Below, one piece after another: positions 46,861 through 58,195 of a DNA stretch of 64,000 bases. Below the pieces are notes generated by a model that had not been told where the DNA came from, did not search any database, and saw nothing but the letters and a program-made list of their open reading frames with translations. Source of the stretch: Euphorbia lathyris (taxonomy: Eukaryota; Streptophyta; Magnoliopsida; Malpighiales; Euphorbiaceae); the NCBI RefSeq assembly GCF_963576675.1, contig NC_088916.1:26883501-26947500 (forward strand), written 5' to 3'. Numbering within the stretch: position 1 is the stretch's first letter; every line of letters begins with the position of its first letter. The translations under genes and the position numbers were made by a program.

Positions 46861-46865
46861 GAGCT

Positions 46866-47299
46866 AACATGAATGATATAAAATCACCTTATGCTAAGTA
46901 GACATACATACTGAGTGATTACTATGAGCTAAGTTACTAAGCATGCTAAAATCCCTTCTACGTAAAACTGAGCACTCAAAACTCCAAAACGTTTAGTATT
47001 CTAGATACTGAGTATAGCCACTTGCACAATTAATGCTAGCACGCGCATTTAAGTAGCCACCTACGATGACGTAAACACAATAATTAGAAAACCATGAGCC
47101 GAATGTGTCATTAATGCCAGAAATAACTGTCGTTTGATCAACTCGAGATGAAACCGCCATTCTGACCTATCAGAACAACTCAAAACGACTATAAATAGTG
47201 GACGATTTCCCAATAACTTCTATTTACACTTGAAAACTTTGGCATTCGATTTCTATCTCTCTAAATTCCCAAAAATCTTTTGCACTTCTCAAGAACACC
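46866..47299 (+). promoter_or_regulatory. Sirevirus-2 spacer before ORF3, with TATA-like box
   Basis: Non-coding spacer before the third ORF. CTATAAATAG at 47189-47198 lies 102 bp before the ATG at 47300, a promoter-like spacing. Because pol ended about 500 bases earlier (after removal of the insert), ORF3 is not in direct continuity with pol. Confidence 0.5.
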
Positions 47300-50200
47300 A
47301 TGTCCAGCGATTCCCAGAACCATTCCGGCCAAGAATACGACGACAATCGCTCCGATCTGAACCCTCCGTCTCCTGCTGAGCAGGAATATCAAGAGACTTC
47401 CATTGAGTCTCAGGAACATGGTCAGCATGACCAATCTATTCCTAAGGTCAGCGTGACTCATAAAAACCCTCAAGCTGACCAAGCAAGTCCATCTTGAAAG
47501 AAGAAGGAGAAAAAGAACAAGCTACCTAAGGAAAAGGTTTTCCTCCCTGTTTACAAAAACGTCAAAAATCTCAAAATCTTCCGATCCCGTTGGTTCTCCA
47601 AAGGATTCATAGAAGCTGAGAAACCTTTTTGCGAATGGATCTCCAAAAACGGCTGGACCGAACTCTTCTCTCTCCCTGGAACCACTTATCCACAGTTAGT
47701 GAGGGAATTCTACACGAACCTCAGAGTTGCCGAAGATGATGTTGACCACTTAGTCACCAAGGTAAAAAACAAGGACATCACCATCACTCCGTCCTATCTC
47801 GCTAAACTGTTAAAGCTGACGGCCAAAGGATTAGAACTCAGGTGCACAAACGACTACACGCGCATTGACTACCCTGTTGAGTTCTGTAAACCAAAGAACC
47901 ACAAAGGAGAGATTTCTAGTACCTGCATGGGTCAGCCTCAGAAGATGGCCCATTATATACTGACCAACTTCCTGTTCCCCAAGATCAACGCGTCCTCCTC
48001 GGCTTCAAATTTTGAGCAGTGCTTTATCTGGCACATGCTGAACTACAAGCCGCTCAATATGCCCGTTTTTCTCATCGGTGCCTTCCAACGCAGTACTGGG
48101 ACATTCAGGATGGGTTCTCTCATCACAAAAATACTGCAGGATCACAAGGTCAGTATGGTAGAGGAAATTGAGATTTCGGGTACGGAAATCACCGCAGCAG
48201 TACTGTTCGGCTTAGCTTACAACCAACCGATAAAACCAAAGAAAGGAAAAGGGGCTATGGTTGAAGAAGATCCCACTGAGGAAGATATAGAAGGGGATAA
48301 TATGGTTGAAGGGGATAATATGGTTGAAGCTGCACAGGATGCGCTAACAAAGAAATGGAAGAAGGTTATGGTTGAAAGGGAACCTGCTGAGCGCACTAGG
48401 CAGGATAAAAAGAGGAAAGCTGACCAATCCTCTACCAAAGACATCAACTTAGCTCCGAAGAAGCTTAGGATAATATCCAGTGCGAAGAAGGCTGCTCTTG
48501 CTGAGCAAACTCAAGGGGAACCTAAGTCAGTTGAGAAACACAAAAGGCAAGTTGAGCCTGAGGAAGAAAGTGAGGAAACCCCTGACCAGCCTTTAAAGAG
48601 GAAGAAAACTTCTGGGTTGAAGCCGATCGAAGCTAACCCACTTGACTTCATGATTACAAAGGAATCACACTTCGTGCAGAGTCAAGAAATTGAATTGGAG
48701 AAAACTTCCTATGATCAGGAGGAAGAACTGGGTGATACTGAGGGTCAGCCTCAAGCTGACGAGATGGGTCATGCTGAGCAAAGTAAACTAGTTGATGCCG
48801 AGCAAGCTGAGAACTCCGCTGAGTCACCAGTGAAGGACAAGGTTGTGGAAGGCCTTGATACTGACCTTGGACTCAATTCTTCTTCTGAGTCCCTTGATTC
48901 TATTGGTGCTGATCCCTCACCTCAAACCAACAAGGTCAGTACGGACAAGCGGTTCAAACGCAAAGCCCAAAAACCCAACATCATCGATTTGTTTGATGAC
49001 TCCCCGCTTAGAGATCCAATCACAGACTGGACCGGGATTCAGTTCCAGTTCTTCACCAACGTCACTGAGCCAACTCCAGACCAAATCAAGGAAAAACAAG
49101 CCTCTATTTCTCAAGCTGAGGAACAAGCCGACCCAACACTCACTAAGGGTCCAATTTCTGCCGACACTTCTGCTCATCCTTCCACTGAGCAAGTGCTCGA
49201 AGTCCATGCTGCTCAACCCAACGAGTTAGCAAAGGAAACTCCTGCTCAAGCCAGTTCTGAATTACCTCAACCTCCTACTTTTACTCAGCCTCAGACTGAC
49301 TCTGAGCAGGTTAATATCTCTACTGATCAACCTATTTCCACTCCTACTAAGCAGAACAAAAACCAGTCAGCACCAGCTGCTGACCTGAATAAAAGTGCAG
49401 CTGCTGACCAAGCTGGCACCTCCACTTCTGAGCAGCACCAAACACCTCCTCCACCCGGTGCTGACAATATTCCAGCCCCTGAGCTTAACACTGATGATTC
49501 TTACATCTACCTGAATGCCTCTGAGTTTGGAAGGAAAATCATTGACTCAACTCAAGCTCTACTTCAGGATATTCATCAAACTCACGCCGATGCTGCTGGG
49601 TCCGTTTCTGCTGAGCCAACCCAAATATCCTCTGTCACTCAACTTCTGACCGAACTTAAGGGTCTTAAAGAACTGATGAGTGTCATGACATCTTTCGTTT
49701 CTCAATAGCCAAAGCAAGAGTCTATAGTGAAGTTGGCTGAACTCCAGCTGATGATGGTGAATCACATGAACGCCATCCAAGGTCAACTCAATACCTTATC
49801 AGCTGCAAACTCAACATATGCAACCTCTGCTGAGGTCAATCATCTATTCTCCCATCTGACCTCTGAGTTGACTGGAGCTCGTGACCTTATCTCCTCCTCT
49901 TCTTAGTGCTCCATCGAACAGATTGGTGAAGCCATTCGCCTACTCAACTTGAGCAAAGAGGAAATGGACACTGACCAGGTCAAGACCAATGAGATTCTAC
50001 AGTGCACTCAGTCCACCCTTGCGCATGTCCGACACACAAATCTTCAACGTCAGTCCTATGACACTGTGCTGCTCAGGATGTACCATCAATCCTATGCCAG
50101 GATGACAGAATCAATTACTTGGATTAGGAAATCTCAAGAGTATCTACTCAGTATGCTCAGTGCCAACATAAAAATCCCCGCCTCAAGTATGGCCGATGGC

Positions 50201-50497
50201 ATGCAGGTCTTTACTGGTCTAAGGGAGAGTACGAGTCAATTACAACAGTATTCCTCGAGACTAACTCGTGTTGTTCAATAAGAAACTTTCTATCCTCCTC
50301 CTCCCTCTTAAGATGCTGGCAAAACGGGGGAGAAAGATCAAATGAAGCAAGCTGCTGGAACTCAGCAGAATCCGGGGGAGAAAGATAAGTCTAAACAGCC
50401 AGCTGCCTGAACTCAGCAGAAGCATGGTTCAATTTCTGCTGTCCCAAGCACCCACACTCAGAAACAACGAACTGCCCAAACCAAACCCAAGAAATAG
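47300..50497 (+). pseudogene. Sirevirus-2 third ORF (env-like / ORF3)
   Basis: One frame of about 1,065 codons starts at ATG 47300 (MSSDSQNHSGQ) and shows no frameshift. Six in-frame stops (47495, 49706, 49904, 50279, 50309, 50408) all fit C-to-T or G-to-A changes. The N-terminal 300 residues contain a globular region with LVREFYTNL, ITPSYLAKLLKL, LNYKPLNMPVFLIG and MGSLITKIL, resembling ORFs that plant databases call putative plant transposon protein; Sirevirus ORFs here are often called env-like. The long middle is acidic and Ala/Glu/Gln-rich, and the C-terminus looks helical. I see no signal peptide or membrane segment, so an envelope role is not supported. Confidence 0.75.
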
Positions 50498-51028
50498 TGC
50501 TAGCAATAGTCTATATAGTCTTTGCTTGTAACTTATATTGTATGGCATGTTCTTGTTAAGCTAAGTAATATTATTTATAAGCATCTTTTATCCAAACTGA
50601 CTCATATATGCGATGCTTACTTATTGTGCTTATATGCTGATCTGTCATACTTAACTATCCATTGAACAACAAATTAAAACTTGTGAACATAAGGAATATA
50701 CAAGTAAAATAATACTCAGCATAAAACTCTGATACCTAATTTGACACTGAGTAATAACTATATGTTCCAAGTATTGACCCACTTCTGAAAACTGACCTTA
50801 GGCTCATCTGAATTAGATCTTGGAAGGACTAGAATTGAACTAAGTCAGTAAAGGCATGTCTTAATTTTATTCGATTAGATCTTTAAAGGTTTAGAGTTAG
50901 ATTAAGTCAAAAAATGCAACCCTTACGGGGGAGTAACTTCAGAAGAATAAAAGGTAAAACAATCATGGGGAACTTCAATGCTGAGTTCCATAATTAAATA
51001 CTTTTGCCAACATCAAAATGGGGGAGTT
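50498..51028 (+). other. Sirevirus-2 3' region with repeated polypurine tracts
   Basis: It ends in atgggggagttt (51013-51028), directly before the 3' LTR, the functional PPT position. Further PPT-like ggggga tracts lie at 50321-50338, 50373-50386 (inside the ORF3 tail) and 50925-50933. Repeated PPTs are a known Sirevirus trait. No other gene is seen. Confidence 0.75.
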
Positions 51029-52465
51029 TGTTGAAACACCTTTCCACATGATTTTGATTTGACAAAATTATTTAAGTTAATCCCATAATTAAGACAATTA
51101 AATTTAAGTGCTTTGATTTAATTGTACTAATGTGTTTGTTCAATGTTGAGTATATTAATAAATGAGAACAGGAATAAAAAAGTAAGACAGAAGGAAGTTA
51201 GCATGAGCCACAGAAGCTGAGTAGAACACGACTCGGCATCATAGAAGAAAAGTCTTCTTCAGAACAAACGCTTAAAGACGAAGCTGACCGAAGAAGCTGA
51301 GTAAAACATAACTCAGCCTTGTCAAAGGTGATCTTAAAGGCAACGTCAATTAAGTCAAGCTGAGTGTTCGTCAGAACATCACCAATGATCCGTTGACTAA
51401 AAGACAAACGCCCGACACAGGTCTGCATCAATTCAGAAGCCTCGAAATTACACCAAGAGACCTTCTCGAGACGCATGGATCAACTGGCGTTTGGCAAGAA
51501 GACAAACCTGGCGCTAGAAGACGAAACCTGACGCTAGAAGACGAAACCGATAAGCCTGACGCCTGCTAAATTCAGACGACAGGATTGGCCTGCAAACCTG
51601 TATGCTGGCCAATGAATGACGCAAGAAGACCGTTTGAATTCAATGGATATGTCCGAATTCAAATCATTGGAGCCTCAGATTTTGCTATAAAAGGACAAGT
51701 TCATCACTTGGATTTTTTGCCAAATTACAAAGAAAGAAAAAAAGACAAGCAAGATCTTCACTAAGTTAAAAGATCCAAAAGAGAAGCTGTCTGATTAGAA
51801 AAAGCAAGTTCTTACACCCAAATCCAATCTCTGTGTAAAAGTCTAGAGTGAATTTGTATTCATCTAAAGTGTTCTTTGTTTAGAGAGAACAATCTTGTAT
51901 CAATTGTAAAGGTTGAGAGAGTGAAGCTGAGTACTCGGTTTTAGTACTCAGTGGTAGAGAAAATCTGAGTGTTATAGCGCTCAGTGGGATTGAGTAGATG
52001 AATAGAGGACGGTACTCTTGCATACTCAATTGCTTTGTAAACGGTTTGTGCTCTACCTTTAAAGAGCTCAGTAGTGGATTGAAAAAACCCGGAAGGATTC
52101 TGGGGACTGGACGTAGGCGGTGAGGCCGAACCAGGATAAGACTGCTGAGTAATCTCTAACCCTTCTCTTGATATATGTATGTGTTGCTTGCTTAAATTAC
52201 TCAGTATATAATTTGTATAAGCCGACACTGAGTAATCAGAGTGCTGAGTTGGAAGCTGACCTTAAGTGTTATTTCCGAACTCACAAGTGAAACAGTTCTA
52301 GTCAGCCTCTGACTAAAGCTGTCTTACATCACGCTCAACCTTGCTGACCAAAACTAAGTGAAGTCATTTAAAGAGTTAAATTAAGTCAGCATAATTAAGC
52401 GAAAAATCTACATTAGTTCCTAACCCCCCCTGGAACTAATCCTATTACATTACACGGGACCAACA
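51029..52465 (+). repeat. Sirevirus-2 3' LTR
   Basis: It runs tgttgaaacacc to ggaccaaca, 1,437 bp, and carries the TATA box at 51686-51694. The target duplication ctacc follows at 52466-52470. Confidence 0.93.
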
Positions 52466-52617
52466 CTACCAAGAGAATCTAAAAGGGAGCAAACCAAACG
52501 TTTTCATAATCTGTTTAAATTTGGCCTCTTGTTTTTGTTTAACTCATTTGAGGCTCCTAATCCGTTTTGTAGGTACGGATTATTTATTAAGGAATTCCAG
52601 TTCCTAACATGGATAGA
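52466..52617 (+). pseudogene. Family A ORF, continuation after Sirevirus-2
   Basis: After the duplicated ctacc, the frame of 14232-15046 resumes exactly, reading RESKREQTKRFHNLF and NPFCRYGLFI, as in the intact ORF of A' (22303-22818). Element B enters at 52618 and cuts family A again. The reading proves that the two flanks of Sirevirus-2 belong together. Confidence 0.85.
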
Positions 52618-52880
52618 TATTAAGCCCAAAATATACCTAAAATATCATATATAAATACGTTAAATTTACATTGAAATCGTGCTAATTATATTCATTTAGA
52701 GTACTTTTACGTCTTTATTTACTTCTTTGATGCAAGGTATTTAATTATTTGGTTAAGTCCAAATAAGAGCTAAAACGGAGCAAAAACGGGGGAAAAACCT
52801 AAGTTACGAGCCACAAATACATATTAATCAGAAGACCGACTCAAGGAGACAAGAAGCAGCCGATCGCTGAAGAATACCCC

Positions 52881-53007
52881 TGTCGTGACTGAGATTTTCA
52901 GAATCTCAGCCGCGACACGCTGATGCCAGTCATCGGGAAATCGAAATTTTCAGCCTTCTTCTGTGCCCCCTGTCGCGACTGAGATTTTCAGAATCTCAGT
53001 TGAGACA
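52881..53007 (+). promoter_or_regulatory. Paired B LTR palindromes, GAGATT type
   Basis: Two 37-base palindromes 90 bases apart. The left arms are TGTCGTGACTGAGATT and TGTCGCGACTGAGATT, the loop is TTCAG in both, and the right arms are AATCTCAGCCGCGACA and AATCTCAGTTGAGACA. Each has two mismatches in 16 pairs. A TATA box lies 116 bases downstream. Confidence 0.75.
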
Positions 53008-53122
53008 GCGAAGAATTCTGCACAGTTTTCACATGTTTAAATCCAAAAAACGCGTCTGTTCGTTTGGATAAAAGCGACCCTTCACCAGCGGACACGACCC
53101 TTCAATTACAACCCTTCACCAA

Positions 53123-53130
53123 CTATAAAT
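53123..53130 (+). promoter_or_regulatory. B LTR TATA box
   Basis: ctataaat downstream of the palindromes. The B' LTR has the same element in the same order. Confidence 0.55.
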
Positions 53131-54157
53131 GAGTGATCCATTTCAGAAATCAATGTTGTTGGCTAAGTTAGAAAAGTTAGAGAAATCAGAGAGTTATTAT
53201 GTTGAGTTTCTGATTTAGAAAGAGTCAGAAAGTTAGATTTCATTTCTGTATAAACAAACTTGATGTACACAAGTTGTTATTAGATTAGTTATAAACACAG
53301 TAGTATTAGTTTAGTTTCAAAGATTGATCAGAGACAAGTTTTCATTCTGGTAGAGGACCGACCGGTCTCTATTCCGAAGATTCAGCGAGAAGAACTAACG
53401 GCTGAAGCGCAAAAGGGTCTGACAAACCTACGGAGTTTGAGGGAAAGATTGACAACCCGGATCTCAAAGATTTCGTCAAAATGTTATCCATGTTTCTTCC
53501 TCTCTGTTAACTTGTGAAGATTAACAATTCACTAATAATATATTTATTTTATTCAATACATTCTTCCTGTTGTTATTTTGATATTGTTTTGACAAAATGA
53601 TTTTCAAAATGATAAATTGATGTTTTTATTAAAACGTTTTACACAATCATATTTACAAAGAAACTTTGTTGAACACTTGAAAGAATTAGTTTTTACTGAT
53701 GATATGATCGTGATCGCGGCTTATCGGATATAAAATACTAATTTGATTAAGGTAGGAATCTGCTCCGACCCAGAGAGATTCCTACTGTTCAAAGCCATTT
53801 AATTGCATAAATTCTTATGTTATTTCATATTCATAATCTTACCAAAGTTATAGTTGCTTTCTTTGCTTAATGAAAATAAGTTTTATACCTTTGATTTATT
53901 CCAAATACGAAAGCGTCTGTCTTGTAATCAAAATCTCAAGACAGAATTGTTCTCTAAATTCAATATAATATTCTCATCTAATCCTAATTAATCCAAACCA
54001 ATACAATCAATTAAACGATTTTCTTAAGTTAAACCTAAAGACGTGAATAAAACTGGATTAAAACAAGTTTTAGTTAAAAAGCGTTCCATGTGGGTTCGAT
54101 ATCTTTTATTACTACATGCGTATACCGTGCACTTGCGGAAATCGCTCAACAAGTTTT

Positions 54158-54175
54158 TGGCGCTGTTGCCGGGGA
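54158..54175 (+). other. B PBS, tRNA-Asp
   Basis: tggcgctgttgccgggga has one change from the exact tRNA-Asp complement and lies six bases after the LTR. Confidence 0.88.
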
Positions 54176-54477
54176 ACGCCAAATTTTTAACAAAATTTTA
54201 GATTTTTTCGTGTTTTATTTCGAATCTAGGTTTATACATACTTATTTTAACTTTTGCAATTTATTAATTTTTATTTACAAATTTATTTATTTTTCAAATT
54301 CTGTTTTGAAGGTAGTTTCGGTTCATGTACGATTTCAGGTTCATACGCAGTTGTCCAAGTTCAGGCATTGCACCAAACCCATTAGACCCAGAAATTGAAA
54401 AAACCATTAGAAAGAACAAGAAAAACAAGAAAAACAAAAACAAGACTCTAGTAAAAACACATACCGAGCCAGAAAAA

Positions 54478-55677
54478 ATGGCAGATCCACCAACACTTAT
54501 GGATTACGCTAGGCCAGGTGTGGCCGGTGTAACCAATAGTATCGTTAGACCCAGAATCACCGCAAACCAATTTGAAATTAAGCCCGCTTTGCTTAATATG
54601 TTGCAAAATAATGTAACATTTTATGGGTTACCTAACGAAAATCCTAACACCCATTTGACAAATTTCCTTGAAATTTGTGACACTTTTAAAATCCCAGATG
54701 TGACTGCCGAAGCAATCAAACTTCGCCTTTTTCCTTTCACTTTGAAGGATAAAGCCAAATAGTGGTTAACTTCGATGCCAGGCGCAACGTTTGCAACTTG
54801 GGAACAATTAGCCCAAACTTTTTTATCAAAATATTTTCCTTTAGCAAAAACCGCAAGAGTCATAAAAGAGTTAACGTCTTTTTCTCAAAATGATAATGAG
54901 ACTCTTTATGAGACTTGGGAGCGTTTTAAAGAACTTCAACGTTTATGCCCACACCACCAATTACCCGCTGAACTTCTAATGCAAACATTTTACAATGGAT
55001 TAAATCCTACAACTAGAGGTTCATTAGATGCTATGTCGGGAGGGCTATTTATGAAGAAGACATCAGCCCAAGCAAGAGAACTTTTGGAGGAAATGGCAAT
55101 CAACAGCAGTGTGTGGCCCGCGGAACGTGGACATACACCGGTGGCGAAACCATCATCCTCAACCACATCATCAGTTAAGGGTATAGTGGAACTTGATCCA
55201 GTCACGATGTTACAAGCCCAATTTTCTGCCTTATCGCACAAAATTGATAAGTTTATGGCACCACGCGATACCAATGGTAATCCAATCCAAACGGATGTGG
55301 ATTATGAAAATATGAGTGAGATCGAACAGGTAAATTTTGTCCAAGGGCAAAATCAAACTAATAATCCTTACTCTAATACTTATAATTCTGGATGGAGGAA
55401 TCATCCTAACCTTAACTGGAAAGATAACAATACTAATAATGCAAGTGCTAATGAAAATCGTACCAATAATTATCAAAATCAGTCAAGAGATACGATTAGC
55501 ACTTTATCTTCTAAAATCGACAAATTCATAGATGCTATCAGTGGAAAAATAAGTAATCACGACGATGGTTTTAAACGGATCGAAAATAAATTCGATCAGC
55601 TTATTAAAAACCACTCATCTAGCATCCATAATTTGGAGGTCCAAATTGGTCAACTTGCTAAATCAATTCCATCCTGA
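54478..55677 (+). pseudogene. gag: B gag
   Basis: ATG at 54478 starts MADPPTLMDYARPG, then SIVRPRITANQFEIKPALL, TFYGLPNENPNTHLTNFL and LRLFPFTLKDKAK, a typical Athila-type retrotransposon gag. TAG at 54760-54762 falls where this family has a codon before WL. The frame continues through LAQTFLSKYFPLAKTARV to TGA 55675-55677. No zinc knuckle is evident. Pol follows in the same frame, so the ancestor was probably a single gag-pol ORF. An upstream in-frame ATG at 54325 is possible but has no family support. Confidence 0.88.
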
Positions 55678-58195
55678 AAAGAGGGAAGTCTTCCTAGCCA
55701 TACGGAAGAAAATCCGAAAGAGCAGGTAAAGGCTATCACTCTTCGTTCAGGGAAAAATTATCTAGGTCCGGAAATGCCCGGAGATGCAACAGTACCAGGA
55801 ACTGATTTACCAAAGTCCAAAGAAGATATATCAAACACAAAAAGTTCACCAATAGACTCCAGTACAAAAACTTTTGTACCCAAACCACCTTTTCCGCACA
55901 AAGTCCGAAATAAGGACTATGACAAACAACTTTTAACATTTCTGGATAAACTTAAAAATTTGCACATTAATTTAACATTTATGGATGCAATTACGCAAAT
56001 TCCTAACTATGGTAAGTTTTTAAAGGATTTGATTTCGAAGAAAATTAGTTGGGAAGGAATTTCATCTATTTCGCTAACTGAGGACTGTAGTTCAATAGTG
56101 TCAAGTACTCTGCCTACTAAACTCAAAGATCCCGGATGTTTTACTATTCCGTGTAAGTTGGGAGATATTGAATTCCCAAGTTGTCTTTGTGATTTAGGAG
56201 CAAGTATAAACTTAATGTCGTTGTCTATTTTTAACAAGTTAGGTTTAGAAGAAGATATCAAACATACCAATATGGTTTTGCAATTAGCGGATCAAACCAC
56301 TAAGAGACCATATGGTATAATTGAAGATGTTTTAGTCAAAGTCGATAAATTTATTTTTTCTACCGATTTTGTTATATTAGATTTTGCATATGACGTTAAT
56401 TGTCCACTAATTTTTGGTAGACCGTTTATAAACACAGGGCGTGCTCTAGTTGATGTGTCGGAAGGGAAAGTAGTTTTAAGGATAGGAGAAGATAAGATCG
56501 AGTTTAATATGAACAAAGCGATGAAATATCCTATGGAGGAATTCGCTTGTATGAAACTTGATTTAGTTGAAGAATGTGTCAAAGACGTTATTCAAAATGA
56601 CGAAATAATAGAACCTATAATGGGTGAAGAATTAGAAGATAAGGACCCAGAGCCTTTGATTCGAGAAGATGGACCAGTTCCGCCTTCGATTGTAATACCC
56701 CCTAAATTAGAACTTAAAGAATTACCCAGTCATTTGAGGTACGCTTTCTTAGGCGAAGGCGATTCTCTATCTATAATTATCTCTAACAAATTAACAAATG
56801 ATCAAGAAGAAAAATTGAAAAAAGTTGTTAGAAATAGGATAGGAAGTATGGGATGGAAAATTTCAGACTTAAAAGGAATTAATCCTAGCATCGTAATGCA
56901 CAGAATTCACTTAGAAGAAGATAAGCCACCTAAAGCGGATAGGCAAAGACGCTTAAATCCGAACATGAAAGAAGTAGTCAAAAATGAGATTACTAAACTT
57001 TTAGACAATGGAATCATTTATCCGATCTCGGATAGTGAATGGGTTAGTCCAATCCATTGTGTACCTAAAAAGGGAGGCATAACTGTTGTAAGGAATGACG
57101 AAGGTGAATTAATACCTACGCGAACCACCACCGGTTGGAGGGTTTGTATAGACTATAGGAACCTAAACAAAGCAACTAGGAAAGATCATTTTCCTCTACC
57201 TTTCATTGATCAAATGATCGAAAGGATAGCAGGTCATGTATTTTATTGTTTCCTAGACGGTTATTCTGGATTCTTTCAAATTTACATTTACCCGGATGAC
57301 CAAGACAAAACAACCTTCACATGTCCTTATGGAACATTTGTATATAGGAGAATGCCCTTTGGCCTATGTAATGCACCAGCAACATTTCAACGTTGTATGA
57401 CAGCAATATTTAATGATTTCATTGAAGATATCATGGAAGTTTTCATGGATGATTTTTCAGTTTATGGAGATTCTTTCGATGCATGTTTACAGAACTTAGA
57501 TAAAGTATTGTCTAGATGTGAAGAACCGAATTTAGTATTAAATTGGAAAAAATGTCACTTCATGGTAGACGAAGGAATTGTTTTAGGTCATAAGATATTT
57601 GAAAAAGGTTTAGAAGTGGATAGAGCAAAGACTTCAGTTATAGAAAAATTACCCCCACCAACAACTGTTAAGGGAGTAAGATCATTTTTAGGTCATGCAG
57701 GTTTTTACAAAAGGTTTATAAAGAACTTCTCTGTAATTTCCAAACCACTTACTAATTTGCTTATGAAGGATTCAACTTTTGATTTTAATAAGGATTGTTT
57801 ACAAGCTTTCAGTACATTAAAAACAGCTTTAGTCAGTACACCTATAATATCGAAACCCGATTGGAATTTACCTTTCGAAATTATGTGCGATGCAAGTCAT
57901 TTAGCTATAGGATGTGTATTAGGTCAAAGGAAGGATAAGAAACTTCATGTTATATATTATGCGAGTCACACATTGTCCGGTACACAGTTAAATTACACCA
58001 CAACTGAAAAAGAAATGCTAGCGGTAGTTTTTGCATATGATAAGTTTAGATCGTACCTACTGGGATCTAAAGTCATCATTTATACAGATCATGCAGCTTT
58101 AAGATATTTATTTGCTAAGAAAGATGCAAAACTGCGTCTTATTAGATGGGTCTTATTATTGCAAGAATTTGACATAGAGATTAAAGATAAAAAAA
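55678..58195 (+). pseudogene. pol: B protease, reverse transcriptase and RNase H
   Basis: Same frame as gag. AITLRSGKNY marks the linker. The protease motif is CDLGASINLMSLSIF at about 56188, with RPFINTGRALVDV after it. RT reads WVSPIHCVPKKGG, WRVCIDYRNLNKATRKDHFPLP, CFLDGYSGFFQI, MPFGLCNAPATFQRCM and FMDD at 57442-57453. RNase H reads IMCDASHLAIGCVLGQ, TTTEKEMLAVVFA and IYTDHAALRYL. About 830 codons are open. A change in an A7G3 run at about 58187-58197 shifts the frame, so that ADHLSRLE is in another register. Confidence 0.9.

Larger units (their letters stand above)
15047..52465 (+). mobile_element. Sirevirus-2: complete Ty1/copia element, swollen by nested inserts
   Basis: The LTRs are 15047-16489 and 51029-52465 with TSD ctacc at 15042-15046 and 52466-52470. 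PBS, gag, pol, a long third ORF and repeated polypurine tracts are all present, the plan of a Sirevirus. Removing three direct inserts (A', the MITE and the Angela-like element with B' inside) leaves about 12 kb. The LTRs differ by roughly 3% over the first 375 bp by eye. Pol and gag are broken by nonsense codons and short indels, so it cannot move by itself. Confidence 0.93.
52618..54151 (+). repeat. B 5' LTR
   Basis: Starts tattaagccc (TG mutated to TA) and ends gctcaaca. It is the same length as the B' LTRs and matches them in reverse at both ends. Two palindromes (52881-52917, 52971-53007) lie upstream of ctataaat at 53123-53130. Confidence 0.88.

Noticed and set aside
47300..50497. Envelope glycoprotein identity for Sirevirus ORF3
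   Set aside because: No signal peptide, transmembrane segment or cleavage-site pattern can be seen; only the position after pol matches an envelope gene.
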